DNA of 64,000 nt, taken from positions 91,720-155,719 of the forward strand of contig NZ_GL890825.1 in the NCBI RefSeq assembly GCF_000211815.1, written 5' to 3'. A program made the translations under genes and the position numbers. The DNA comes from Moorena producens 3L (GTDB lineage Bacteria > Cyanobacteriota > Cyanobacteriia > Cyanobacteriales > Coleofasciculaceae). The notes beneath the pieces were generated by a model, which searched no databases, was not told the DNA's origin, and saw nothing but the letters and a program-made list of their open reading frames with translations. Shown here in pieces: positions 17,431 to 25,923 of this stretch. How positions within the stretch are numbered: the first letter of the stretch is position 1; each line of letters starts with the position of its first letter.

Positions 17431-18321
17431 TTACAAGCGGCGGCTCAGTAGTGGAGAAATTGCGAGTAATACGACTGTGCTAAAACCAAGCAATACCAAT
17501 AGGGATTGGCCAAAGGTAATAGATGCCCAAGGAGCCTGCATCACAAGACTACCAAAAGACCAGTCATTGTGGAGATAGAGATAGCGAATTGGTTCAATGG
17601 CATAGCTGAGGGGGTTAAGACTGGCTACTACCTGTAACCATTTCGGCATGAAGGACAGAGGAGCAAGGGCTGTGCTGGCAAACAGTAGGGGTAAGTTGGT
17701 AACAAAAATGACTGCAATTAGTTCAATGTGACCCGGTAGAGCAAATGCTAGTCCTAGACTGAGGGCTGTGACTCCCACCACCAGCAAGAATACAATCAAG
17801 GCAATCATAGCCAGACCAGCTAGGTTGGGTAAACCGGCTCCTAAAAAGGCACTGGCGGTGACAATTGCCACAGTTTGCAACAAACTCAGAGCGATTATAT
17901 ATATGGCTGAGGCTGCAACAATAGAGAAACGAGATACTAACGGAGCTACGAGTAAGCGGTTGAGGAAACCAAATTCCCGGTCAAACATGATCGGTAAGCC
18001 AGCATTGAGTGCTCCAGCAAAGGCGGTAAACACAATCACACCTGCACCTAGGAATTTGCCATAGCTCAAACTCTCGCCAAAAATCCCTTGAGGAGCGTTT
18101 TGGAATAATGCCCCAAATAGGATTAGCCACATTAGGGGCTGGATAATACCAGCCATTAAGGTAGAAGGTCGCCGTTGCAGCTGAATAAACAGGCGTTTGG
18201 TTAGGGCTAGGGTTTCTTGGATAAATTCACTTACACCAGGAGTATCATTGACTGGGATTGGTGCAGTAAGGTCTGGTTGCCAGTTAAGGTCGGATTTAGG
18301 AGGGGTAAAGGTTTCACTCAT
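17431..18321 (-). CDS. ABC-2 type transporter permease
   Basis: A 296-residue integral membrane protein of the DrrB/ABC-2 family: six hydrophobic stretches, the first after PSTLMAGIIQPLMWLILFGALF and the motif FDREFGFLNRLLVAPLVSRFS, typical of daunorubicin-resistance-type permeases, and a C-terminal LNPLSYAIEPIRYLY. It pairs with the ATPase encoded 79 bp upstream on the same strand to form an exporter for a lipid, antibiotic or polysaccharide-like substrate. The permease is widespread in cyanobacteria, so its link to the nearby aminotransferase genes is circumstantial. Confidence 0.9.
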   Translation of the reverse strand: MSETFTPPKSDLNWQPDLTAPIPVNDTPGVSEFIQETLALTKRLFIQLQRRPSTLMAGIIQPLMWLILFGALFQNAPQGIFGESLSYGKFLGAGVIVFTAFAGALNAGLPIMFDREFGFLNRLLVAPLVSRFSIVAASAIYIIALSLLQTVAIVTASAFLGAGLPNLAGLAMIALIVFLLVVGVTALSLGLAFALPGHIELIAVIFVTNLPLLFASTALAPLSFMPKWLQVVASLNPLSYAIEPIRYLYLHNDWSFGSLVMQAPWASITFGQSLLVLLGFSTVVLLAISPLLSRRL

Positions 18322-18400
18322 ATTTATTTCTACAATAGATTCTTACAATAATTGGAGCAATCTTTATTTACTTTCCACTAAGCTCTGTCCTATCTCTCCT

Positions 18401-19420
18401 TTAGGCCATATTTTGTTTACGCTCTGCCTTGGGATCCCGTTTCCCAGCCTCAGCCAGTTCAGCATCCATCAGGGTTTTACCTGTGGCAGCCAGGTAAACA
18501 TCATCTAGGCTAGGTCGCGACTGAGCAATGCCAAAGGTTGGTAAACTAACGTCTTTTAAGGCTTGCTGAATGATCATTAAGGCATCGCTTTGGGGTTTAA
18601 CCACAAGGTTAAGGGAATTGCCCTGATTGCTGTTAATAATCACCTCTCGCACAAAGGGCAAGGACTGAAGCATATCTTTGGCTTCCTTAGCTTCTTCCAT
18701 GGGGCAGAATTCCCGGATGCGCAGGGTAATGCGATCGCCTCCAACACTATCCTTTAACTGAGATGGTGTCCCCTCAGCTATGATCAAGCCTTTGTCAATA
18801 ATTGCGACTTGGTCAGCTAATGCGTCTATTTCTTCGAGGTAGTGGCTGGTGATTAGTAATGTGGTTCCTGAGTCTCGCAACTTTTGCAACAGTTCCCATA
18901 CCACAAATCTGCTATCAATGTCAAGACCTACTGTGGGTTCGTCTAGTACTAAAACATCGGGTTGGTGGAGTAAGCCAGCGGCTAAGTCCAGCCGCCGACG
19001 CAGACCACCAGAGTAAACGCCCGTTTTTTTATTGGCATACTCCTTGAGCTGCAAAATGTCAAGCAGTTTATTGATGCGTTCTTTGGCAACTGCTTTGGGG
19101 AGGTGATAGAGGTCAGCTTGCAATTGGAGTAGTTCTTTACCAGTGAGTACCTTATCTAGGGCAACTTCTTGGGCTACATAGCCTAGGCGGCGGCGTGCTG
19201 CCCTAGGATTGTGTAGTACTGAAATGCCAGATACCTCAATTTTTCCAGCGTCCGGTGCCGTGAGAGTGCATAGGCAACGAATGGTGGTGGTTTTACCGGC
19301 ACCATTAGGACCGAGTAAGCCAAAAATTTGACCCGGTTCGACTTGTAAGGAGATGTCTTTGACGGCGTGGACATCTCCATAGCGTTTTTGGAGGTTCTGG
19401 ATTAATACAGCGGCAGCCAT
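18401..19420 (-). CDS. ABC transporter ATP-binding protein (DrrA-like)
   Basis: A 339-residue ATPase. Walker A GPNGAGKTTT, Q-loop in YVAQEVALD, signature YSGGLRRRLDLA, Walker B VLVLDEPTVGLD and the switch His in LLITSHYLEEID are complete. The C-terminal ~100 residues form the extra domain found in DrrA/CcmA-like proteins. It is the first gene of the two-gene exporter unit with the ABC-2 permease. The upstream gap carries copies of the TTCGCGTAGCG palindromic repeat. Confidence 0.93.
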   Translation of the reverse strand: MAAAVLIQNLQKRYGDVHAVKDISLQVEPGQIFGLLGPNGAGKTTTIRCLCTLTAPDAGKIEVSGISVLHNPRAARRRLGYVAQEVALDKVLTGKELLQLQADLYHLPKAVAKERINKLLDILQLKEYANKKTGVYSGGLRRRLDLAAGLLHQPDVLVLDEPTVGLDIDSRFVVWELLQKLRDSGTTLLITSHYLEEIDALADQVAIIDKGLIIAEGTPSQLKDSVGGDRITLRIREFCPMEEAKEAKDMLQSLPFVREVIINSNQGNSLNLVVKPQSDALMIIQQALKDVSLPTFGIAQSRPSLDDVYLAATGKTLMDAELAEAGKRDPKAERKQNMA

Positions 19421-19694
19421 AAGCTTTCCCTATGCCGGTCACGACTACACAAATCTCAACACTTGTTATTGTAGCCGGTTGCGCTGGTTAGGGGTAAAAT
19501 TTAAGGTTTTTAGGCAAAACTGCTGAGGAGTGATTGGGTGTATAGCCCAGCCCGTAGATGCGTTCGCGTAGCGGCTCGTACCGAGCATCGCGCCCCGCGT
19601 GACCATTCCCGTAGCGTGGCCTTTTGGCCAAGGTCAATCGCATCCACTGAATCTACACTCAACCTATGGCGTAGCTGTCTTAACTTGCCACGGA
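19421..19694. repeat. Cluster of TTCGCGTAGCG-type palindromic repeats
   Basis: Between the methyltransferase and the ABC ATPase genes, 19559-19634 contains two or three fused copies of GTTCGCGTAGCG ... CCGTAGCGTGGCC ... GGCCAAGG. Similar units occur at about 776-804, 14525-14547, 26800-26965, 29024-29048, 35654-35688, 46678-46703, 48926-48985, 49963-49988 and 61743-61766. Confidence 0.75.
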
Positions 19695-20513
19695 TTAGTG
19701 ATCGCTAACCTTGTCACAGAGGTAGAAGCACCAGCCTAACTCACGAGCAGTAATCGCCTCCTGGGTTTTATCAAAAGCAACGCTCAAATCCGGATAAGCC
19801 TCCCGAGCCAGCTCGGACACCAATTCGTAACTCTTTTTCAGGTGTTCGCTCATTTCCTTGACCTGCAACACGTTAAATCCGATCTGAGTGAGTTTTTCTG
19901 TGTAGACTTCGGGACTATATGTCGGATCAACCCTCTGTCTGTCGTAGACATACTTACGGGCTGTTTCGCTGATTTCCTGTACTGGCGTTACCAAGTCATC
20001 AAACAGGAAGATGCCTCCTGCTCCTAGGACACGATAAACTTCCGCCAGAGCCTTTTCGCGCTCGTGGATGTGATAAAGAGCGCCTTGACTCCAGGCATGG
20101 GTAAAGGAGCCATCTGGAAAAGGTAGGTTAAGGGCTGATTCCTTTTGGAAGCTCACCCGCAGAGAGGGAAAATTACTAGCCTTCGCTCGAGCATTCTCGA
20201 TATAACTGCTACTGATATCGATTCCTACTACCTCACATCCCGTTTGCTGAGCCAGCCAAACGGCAGCGTTGCCATTTCCACAAGCAACTTCTAGTACCCG
20301 GGAGTCAGCAGTAATACCGCTCTGTGCCAGCATATATTCATCCCAGCGCTTGCAGGCTGGCACAAAGTCCTCAGGCCGAGCCTTGGCTAAGTTTTCGAAG
20401 TAACCCCAGTGGAGACTGCCTTCTGGATCCCAGAAACTGCGGAAACGTTGGTCTCGTTCGCGATCATCAAACAATGCCTCGGTCTGAGCTTCAGTAAATT
20501 TACTTTTTTGCAT
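19695..20513 (-). CDS. Class I SAM-dependent methyltransferase (sarcosine/dimethylglycine-type)
   Basis: A 272-residue methyltransferase. Motif I is VLEVACGNGNAAVWLAQ, with the acidic ribose contact in VVGIDIS, and motif IV region SFTHAWSQGALYHIHER. The opening FWDPEGSLHWGYFEN resembles glycine-sarcosine or dimethylglycine N-methyltransferases and small-molecule N/C-methyltransferases. It is transcribed divergently from the EctB-like gene at 20834, with a 320-bp shared upstream region. N-methylation of an amine made by the neighbouring aminotransferases is a plausible guess only. Confidence 0.85.
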   Translation of the reverse strand: MQKSKFTEAQTEALFDDRERDQRFRSFWDPEGSLHWGYFENLAKARPEDFVPACKRWDEYMLAQSGITADSRVLEVACGNGNAAVWLAQQTGCEVVGIDISSSYIENARAKASNFPSLRVSFQKESALNLPFPDGSFTHAWSQGALYHIHEREKALAEVYRVLGAGGIFLFDDLVTPVQEISETARKYVYDRQRVDPTYSPEVYTEKLTQIGFNVLQVKEMSEHLKKSYELVSELAREAYPDLSVAFDKTQEAITARELGWCFYLCDKVSDH

Positions 20514-20572
20514 AGTTAATCCCAGTTAATTCCACGCTCTTGTTGGTTTCTGATACTGATCAAAAAAATTTA

Positions 20573-20696
20573 GACTATAGCAATCCTATTTTAATTGTTA
20601 AACTGGCTCTTTGATCAGGGTATACCAGTTGTTGTGCCTTATAAGATTTTTAAGGATAATTTTGGTTTTCACAAATGATCTAGGATTGCTATAGTC
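20573..20696. mobile_element. Miniature inverted-repeat element in a divergent promoter region
   Basis: The ends GACTATAGCAATCCTA and TAGGATTGCTATAGTC are perfect 16-bp inverted repeats bounding a 124-bp non-coding unit. It sits between the divergent methyltransferase and EctB-like genes and may carry or replace regulatory sequence. The TATAGC start is shared with other small elements in the window. Confidence 0.7.
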
Positions 20697-20833
20697 ACCC
20701 TAAATAGTATATATTTTTCTAGGTTTCGGTGTTCGTAAAGTAAAGTGAAGCAAATGGAATAGCTTCGCGTTTTGTACACCACACACAATTGTCTCACCTA
20801 CTTGAAAATACTAACAATAGGCAGGTTTAGCAT

Positions 20834-22087
20834 ATGAACATTTTCACCAAGCTTGAGTCAGAAGTCCGAAGCTACTGTCGATTGTTCCCAACAGTCTTTA
20901 CCAAGGCAGTGGGAGATACCTTGATAGATGAGAGTGGGCGTACTTATATAGATTTCTTGGCAGGTGCCGGTGCCCTCAACTACGGACATAATAACCCCAA
21001 GCTCAAAAAGCGTCTCCTCGAATACATTGAGTCAGATGCCATCACCCACAGCCTCGATATGTTTACCTCTGCCAAGCAGCAGTTTCTCGAACGTTTCGAC
21101 GAAGTAATCTTAATACCGCGAGGACTAAACTATAAAGTTATGTTTACCGGTCCTACAGGGACTAATTCTGCGGAGGCTGCTTTGAAGCTAGCCCGTAAAG
21201 TGACTGGTCGAAAAACAGTCATCTGTTTTACCAAAGGCTACCACGGTCATACTTTAGGTGCCCTAGCTGTTACACCTAATCCGACCTATCAAAAGGCTGC
21301 GGGCATTCCCCTCGGTAATGTCTTAACGGTCCCGTTCGAGGATAAAAATGGCACCAAAGACGACAGTCTTGATTACTTAGAAAAACTGGTTGATGACCTG
21401 AGCATAAATCAGGAAAAACCCGCAGCAGTTATCCTAGAAACTGTTCAATCTGAGGGAGGAATTAATGTTGCTAGTGTTCCTTGGCTTCAACGCCTTGCCC
21501 AGATCACTCAAGAGCGAGAAATTTTGCTAATTGTTGATGATATTAAAGTGGGATGTGGTCGAACTGGTCCTTTCTTTAGCTTTGAGCGGGCAGGGTTAAA
21601 ACCTGATTTAGTTTGTCTGGCTAAATCTTTAAGCGCCTATGGAAACCCGATGGCTGTGGTACTGATTCGACCTGATTTAGACTGTTGGAAACCAGGGGAA
21701 CACAGTGGGACTTTCCGAGGCAACAATCTAGCTTTTGTGACTGCCACAGCTGCTCTCGACGAGTACTGGGAGACAGATACTTTTACCCAGGAAATTGCGG
21801 ACAAAGGTGAGGTAATGAAGAACCGACTCAAAGACATGATCACTCGTTATCCAGAAGTCGGCGGCGAACATCGAGGACTTGGTTTGATTCAAGGAATCGC
21901 CTGTGAACAAAAGGGGCTGGCTAAAAAAGTTAGTAATGAAGCTTTCAAGCGGGGTTTAATCTTTGAACCCATGGGAGTGAACAAAGAAGTGATTAATCTT
22001 CAGTCTACATTAACGATTGATCCCGACACTTTGACCCAAGGGCTAGATATTTTGGAGGAAAGCATTGGAGCTGCTCTCTCAAACTGA
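20834..22087 (+). CDS. EctB-like class III aminotransferase, copy 1
   Basis: A 417-residue PLP aminotransferase closest to EctB, diaminobutyrate-2-oxoglutarate transaminase, which makes L-2,4-diaminobutyrate from aspartate semialdehyde. Visible are GPTGTNSAEAALKLAR (PLP phosphate), KGYHGHTLG, LLIVDDIKVGCGRTG (Asp to pyridine N), the Schiff-base Lys in CLAKSLSAYG, and HSGTFRGNN, an EctB hallmark. It shares a similar order of motifs and roughly half of its residues with the copy at 23045. A purine-rich AGGCAGG precedes the ATG. Its 3' end overlaps the convergent DUF4392 gene by 9 bp. No EctA or EctC is present nearby, so ectoine is not the expected product. Confidence 0.88.
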   Translation: MNIFTKLESEVRSYCRLFPTVFTKAVGDTLIDESGRTYIDFLAGAGALNYGHNNPKLKKRLLEYIESDAITHSLDMFTSAKQQFLERFDEVILIPRGLNYKVMFTGPTGTNSAEAALKLARKVTGRKTVICFTKGYHGHTLGALAVTPNPTYQKAAGIPLGNVLTVPFEDKNGTKDDSLDYLEKLVDDLSINQEKPAAVILETVQSEGGINVASVPWLQRLAQITQEREILLIVDDIKVGCGRTGPFFSFERAGLKPDLVCLAKSLSAYGNPMAVVLIRPDLDCWKPGEHSGTFRGNNLAFVTATAALDEYWETDTFTQEIADKGEVMKNRLKDMITRYPEVGGEHRGLGLIQGIACEQKGLAKKVSNEAFKRGLIFEPMGVNKEVINLQSTLTIDPDTLTQGLDILEESIGAALSN

Positions 22088-23038
22088 CTTTGTCAAACCA
22101 GCAGCTTCTAAAATTTCTGTCAAGACTTTACCATGATATTCCCAGGGTAAAGTATCAACTGCAAGCTCTTGGACTGCTGTATCTCCATCTACCGCTGGTC
22201 CCTCTTTGACCACAGTGGTCAAAATATGTTTATCGGTCTCTAAGGTTAATCCCTCAGTTAACTTAGATTTCAAGTCTGGTCGGAGTAAACCAACAGCAGT
22301 GAGTAACCCGATTGCTGCCCAATTTGATACACCGCAAACGATGAGGTGATTACAAGGAATATTGCAGGCAATTTGTTCTCCTGTGCTAATACTTTTGGCA
22401 ATGAGTTCTTTAGGAAGTGTTCCCATACCTAGTTCATTGCCAGCATCACCAATTCCAATGGAAATTATTTCACTTAGGATAAATAGGAGATGCAAAGGAG
22501 CGGTATGAGCGGTGATATCATTCCCGATCATATTTCGGACAGTACCATCGTAACTTGGGCCTGCTCTTTCAATAGAGATAACATGGGAAACTGGTGGTTC
22601 AGCACTTTGCCATGAATTCACAATAGAAGAAACGGAGGGATCTTCTGCACTCGCTGCATCGACAGGAACGACATCAAAAGGAACTTGAGCAGGTATTCCT
22701 GCTGCCCGAGCAGCAACCTTGACAGCATTAAGGCATAGAGGATCGGTAACTAGACGGACAGGGATTCCAACTCTAAGTAATGCCGCTGCTAGGTGAGCGC
22801 AACCGATGGGGCCATCCGTTTCCGCCGCTGGAGGAGTTCCATGGGGAACAAAAAAGCCTGTCATAATAGCCACATGGGGGGATGGATGTTCCGCGATGGA
22901 GCGAGCTGCACCAAGCAGCCCCCCCTTGGCAGCCTCCACAAGGGGCTCTATACCATTACCTATATCCCGTCCACAGATGTTTTCAATTTTTTCTATCCGG
23001 GTTTTGACTTCTGGAGAATTTCCAAATGCAGCAGTCAT
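22079..23038 (-). CDS. DUF4392 / D-glutamate cyclase-like protein
   Basis: A 319-residue protein of the DUF4392 (glutamate cyclase C-terminal-like) family. The best markers are IMTGFFVPHGTPPAAETDGPIG, split here as TGFFVPHGTPP and ETDGPIGCAHLA, and ISIGIGDAGNELGMG, with SIERAGPSYDGTVRNMIG between them. A mammalian member converts D-glutamate to 5-oxoproline; bacterial roles are largely open. I take ATG 23038; a TTG at 23044 would abut the stop of the upstream gene. It is co-transcribed with the EctB-like gene at 23045-24337 (gap 0-6 bp), implying a joint pathway, perhaps lactam formation or hydrolysis. Confidence 0.85.
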   Translation of the reverse strand: MTAAFGNSPEVKTRIEKIENICGRDIGNGIEPLVEAAKGGLLGAARSIAEHPSPHVAIMTGFFVPHGTPPAAETDGPIGCAHLAAALLRVGIPVRLVTDPLCLNAVKVAARAAGIPAQVPFDVVPVDAASAEDPSVSSIVNSWQSAEPPVSHVISIERAGPSYDGTVRNMIGNDITAHTAPLHLLFILSEIISIGIGDAGNELGMGTLPKELIAKSISTGEQIACNIPCNHLIVCGVSNWAAIGLLTAVGLLRPDLKSKLTEGLTLETDKHILTTVVKEGPAVDGDTAVQELAVDTLPWEYHGKVLTEILEAAGLTKSV

Positions 23039-23044
23039 AAGCAA

Positions 23045-24337
23045 TTAAACAGATGCTCCTAAATCAACTAACTTTTTAGAAACTGTCTCCTGGATGACTT
23101 GGTTGACACTATTTTCGAGGAGGTCTAGCCCTTTGTCTAATACTTCTTCGGAAATTGTTAAAGGCGGGAGACATCGAATCACCTGCCCCTGTGCGCCAGC
23201 TGTTTCCATGATTAGCCCATTAGCAAAGGCTGTCCGGATGATTTGATTAGCTAGGTTGCCATCTTTGCAGTCTAAGCCCTGAATCATGCCCCTGCCTCTA
23301 ACGGAAAAACCGGCCTCCGGGTTATTTTTTGCGATCTGTTCCAATCGAAGCTGCATTCTGCTTCCTTTTTGTTTAACGGAGGCTGACAAACTGTCGTCTT
23401 GCCAATAGATTTCCAAGGCTGCTTTGGCGGTAACAAAGGCTAGGTTAGGTCCTCTGAAGGTGCCACTGTGTTGACCTGGTTTCCACTGGTCTAATTCGGG
23501 TTTGATCAGCACCAATGAGAAAGGAAGACCAAATCCACTCAAGGATTTGGAGATAGTAACAATGTCAGGGGAAATACCTACTTGTTCAAAGCTGAAAAAG
23601 GAACCAGTCCGTCCGCATCCCACTTGGATGTCGTCTACAACTAAAAGCACATCATGTTTACGACAGACTTTTTCAAGCGATCGCAACCACTCAAAGCTGG
23701 CTACATTGACCCCACCTGCTCCCTGAATTGTTTCTACAATCACTGCTGCTGGAAGCGCTACGCCACTGCCTCTGTCGGAAAGGACTTTGTCTAGGTACTC
23801 TGTAGTATCAATATCCGAACCCAAGTACCCATCATAGGGTATAAAGGTTACGCCTGTGGTGGTGAGTCCTGCAGCGTCTCGCTGGGAAATGTTGGCAGTT
23901 GTTGCTAAGGAACCTAGGGTTACGCCATGGTAGCCATTGGAAAAGGCAATGACCGTTTCCCGTCCCGTTATGTTGCGGGTCAGTTTTAGAGCTGCCTCCA
24001 CAGCATTGGTTCCTGTTGGTCCAGGAAACTGAACTTTGTAATTCAATTGCCTGGGTTTAAGGATAATGGCTTCAAAAGCTTCGAGAAACTCCTCTTTCGC
24101 TACGGTTGCTAAATCGAGACCATGGACAATACCGTCGGACTCCAGATAACCCAGCAGTCGTTCTTTTAGTTGTGGGTTGTTATGTCCGTAATTGAGGGTA
24201 CCCACTCCACTCAGAAAGTCAATGTACTTAATACCTTCTTTATCTTCTAGAACAGCTCCTTGTGCTTTCTTAAACACCGTGGGAAATAAACGGCAGTAGC
24301 TTCGCACATTGGATTCCAATTGATTGAAGATTCTCAT
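23045..24337 (-). CDS. EctB-like class III aminotransferase, copy 2
   Basis: A 430-residue paralogue of the enzyme at 20834. It has GPTGTNAVEAALKLTR, NGYHGVTLG, LLVVDDIQVGCGRTG, Schiff-base Lys in TISKSLSGFG and HSGTFRGPN. The spacing of motifs is the same as in EctB. It heads an operon with the DUF4392 gene. Two diverged EctB-like enzymes on opposite strands around one DUF4392 gene suggest that an ancestral pair duplicated and each copy took a different substrate, for example a diaminobutyrate-forming step and a second omega-amination. Substrates are inferred from family only. Confidence 0.88.
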   Translation of the reverse strand: MRIFNQLESNVRSYCRLFPTVFKKAQGAVLEDKEGIKYIDFLSGVGTLNYGHNNPQLKERLLGYLESDGIVHGLDLATVAKEEFLEAFEAIILKPRQLNYKVQFPGPTGTNAVEAALKLTRNITGRETVIAFSNGYHGVTLGSLATTANISQRDAAGLTTTGVTFIPYDGYLGSDIDTTEYLDKVLSDRGSGVALPAAVIVETIQGAGGVNVASFEWLRSLEKVCRKHDVLLVVDDIQVGCGRTGSFFSFEQVGISPDIVTISKSLSGFGLPFSLVLIKPELDQWKPGQHSGTFRGPNLAFVTAKAALEIYWQDDSLSASVKQKGSRMQLRLEQIAKNNPEAGFSVRGRGMIQGLDCKDGNLANQIIRTAFANGLIMETAGAQGQVIRCLPPLTISEEVLDKGLDLLENSVNQVIQETVSKKLVDLGASV

Positions 24338-24559
24338 GAGATTATCCTCATTAGTGTTATACGTGATGCTTTCCGCAAGCTACCTCAAGGTTCTGCTACT
24401 TACCTTTCAACTGGTGGCGATTCCTACTCACCCCCTCACCCATTTCTCTTTTCATCAACTCACCAAATCCTAGGGTAGGAATCGCCAGGATGTCATGACT
24501 CAGCTACATTAGTCAGCTACATTAGTCAGCTAACACTTAACTCTTAAGCTGACAGTTAG

Positions 24560-25158
24560 CTTGACACTCCCCGCTTTAAAAAGACGGGGATTCCATGATC
24601 TTTGACCGGCCTTAAACCTTCGTGTCCAAATGGCAATATCTAAGCCGAAATCCCGTCAAGACTAAGATTTCAGTTCAGCTCACGAAAGACCCAGCGGGCT
24701 AGTCTCGCGATAGCGTTCAGCTACTTATTGAGAAGTGCCTTAGAAAGTCCGTTACTTCCCTGTTTCACTTGGTTCCGGCGTGCCCCGCCGTACCGTTCAA
24801 TTTCAAGTTGTTATCTTGCTGGGTTCACACACCAACGGTTAATTGATGATTGGGTTTTTAAGGAGGATTTTCCCAGAGACGAAACCTTAGTAGAGTGGAG
24901 CCTTACTACAAAACCTTTTCCCTATGCTGCATAACCTGCCGACTATAAAGGCGACCCTCTACTTACGGTAACTTCAAGCCCTCCGGGCATTACTACTTTC
25001 AGGTCGGTAAGTTACGGGTCTCTCTCCCGGCTCAGCCTGCGGTTTCTCAGCCTGTACCCTATGCTTTAATTGCTTTAATTACACCCTAGCGCCAAGGTAT
25101 TGTCAACTCGGCGACTCAAGTCGCTACGGTCTTTCATCCCCGGTTTAAAAACACGGGG
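24560..25158. mobile_element. Putative non-autonomous IS200/IS605-like remnant
   Basis: Two short hairpins with matching design bound this 600-nt stretch: CCCCGCTTTAAAAAGACGGGG at 24569-24589 and CCCCGGTTTAAAAACACGGGG at 25138-25158. The outer end TTGACACTCCCCGC resembles the ends of cyanobacterial IS200/IS605 elements that I remember. No transposase or TnpB reading frame is visible inside on either strand. It separates the TauD gene from the EctB2/DUF4392 operon. The assignment rests on end structure only. Confidence 0.5.
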
Positions 25159-25167
25159 CTTTCAGCC

Positions 25168-25923
25168 TTAGGAGTTCCGTAAGAAGATGCGTTGTAGTTC
25201 TCGAGTGGGATCGCTATAGGTGGTTCTTGAATGTGCTATACATTTGTTGTCCCAAAGCAACAATGAGTATTGGTTCATCCGAATAGCCATGTGATTTTCT
25301 TCGTAATACGCTAGAAATCGGTCGGCAATTTCTCCCAAAAACGGCTCGGGAGTAAAGGGCTTTAGGTTCTCTGGATCGGGGCTGTAGTCACCGTATTTAA
25401 TATAGTTACAAGAAAAGCGGAAAACAGGCTTCTTACCCTCAAATGACAGGATCGGATGAATTGCTCCCTTGGTGCGGTTGGCGTGGACTCCCCTGGTGGC
25501 ACCAAAATGGTGTCGAGTCTCCATGAGTTTTTTCTTTTCTTCTTCCGTAAGAGTCTTCAGGAATCCTTCCACATAAGCCAACGTGGTCATCCCACCACCA
25601 CAATCAGAAGGCTTTTTGCACCAAAGCACTAGATAGTTCGGTGGGGTTTGATAATCGCTGGCTTCTGTATGAGGAAGCAAACGCCTTTCACCTCTGGCAT
25701 CGGAAAATTTCATCAATTCTGGTTCATATCTGACATAGAAAATCGGTTGCCCATATTGCAGGATTAACTCACCACCTGTGACCAATTTTGAAAATTCGAT
25801 CCAGTCAAAATTGGGGTCTTCAGTTTCCACATAAATAAAGTTGTTTTGCTCCAGTAAGTTCTGATAATCAGTAATTGATTTATCAAATTCGGGCATTTTA
25901 ATTGCCTGAGCAGTTAACATCAA
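25168..25923 (-). CDS. TauD/TfdA-type 2OG-Fe(II) dioxygenase
   Basis: A 251-residue non-heme iron oxygenase. The iron triad is suggested by LPHTEASDY (H-x-E in place of H-x-D, as in clavaminate-synthase-like members) and the distal His in KCIAHSRTTY. Arg residues in DPTRELQRIFLR would bind 2-oxoglutarate. It is followed by a stop 10 bp before the hairpin of a small mobile element and lies 830 bp upstream of the EctB-like copy 2 on the same strand. A role in oxidising an amino acid in this locus is plausible. Its start at ATG 25923 is preceded by an A+T-rich leader, and an in-frame ATG one codon later is equally possible. Confidence 0.85.
   Translation of the reverse strand: MMLTAQAIKMPEFDKSITDYQNLLEQNNFIYVETEDPNFDWIEFSKLVTGGELILQYGQPIFYVRYEPELMKFSDARGERRLLPHTEASDYQTPPNYLVLWCKKPSDCGGGMTTLAYVEGFLKTLTEEEKKKLMETRHHFGATRGVHANRTKGAIHPILSFEGKKPVFRFSCNYIKYGDYSPDPENLKPFTPEPFLGEIADRFLAYYEENHMAIRMNQYSLLLWDNKCIAHSRTTYSDPTRELQRIFLRNS

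Noticed and set aside
24728..24934. 68-codon open frame inside the IS605-like remnant
   Set aside because: It does not match any TnpA or TnpB motif, and its composition is like random open sequence.
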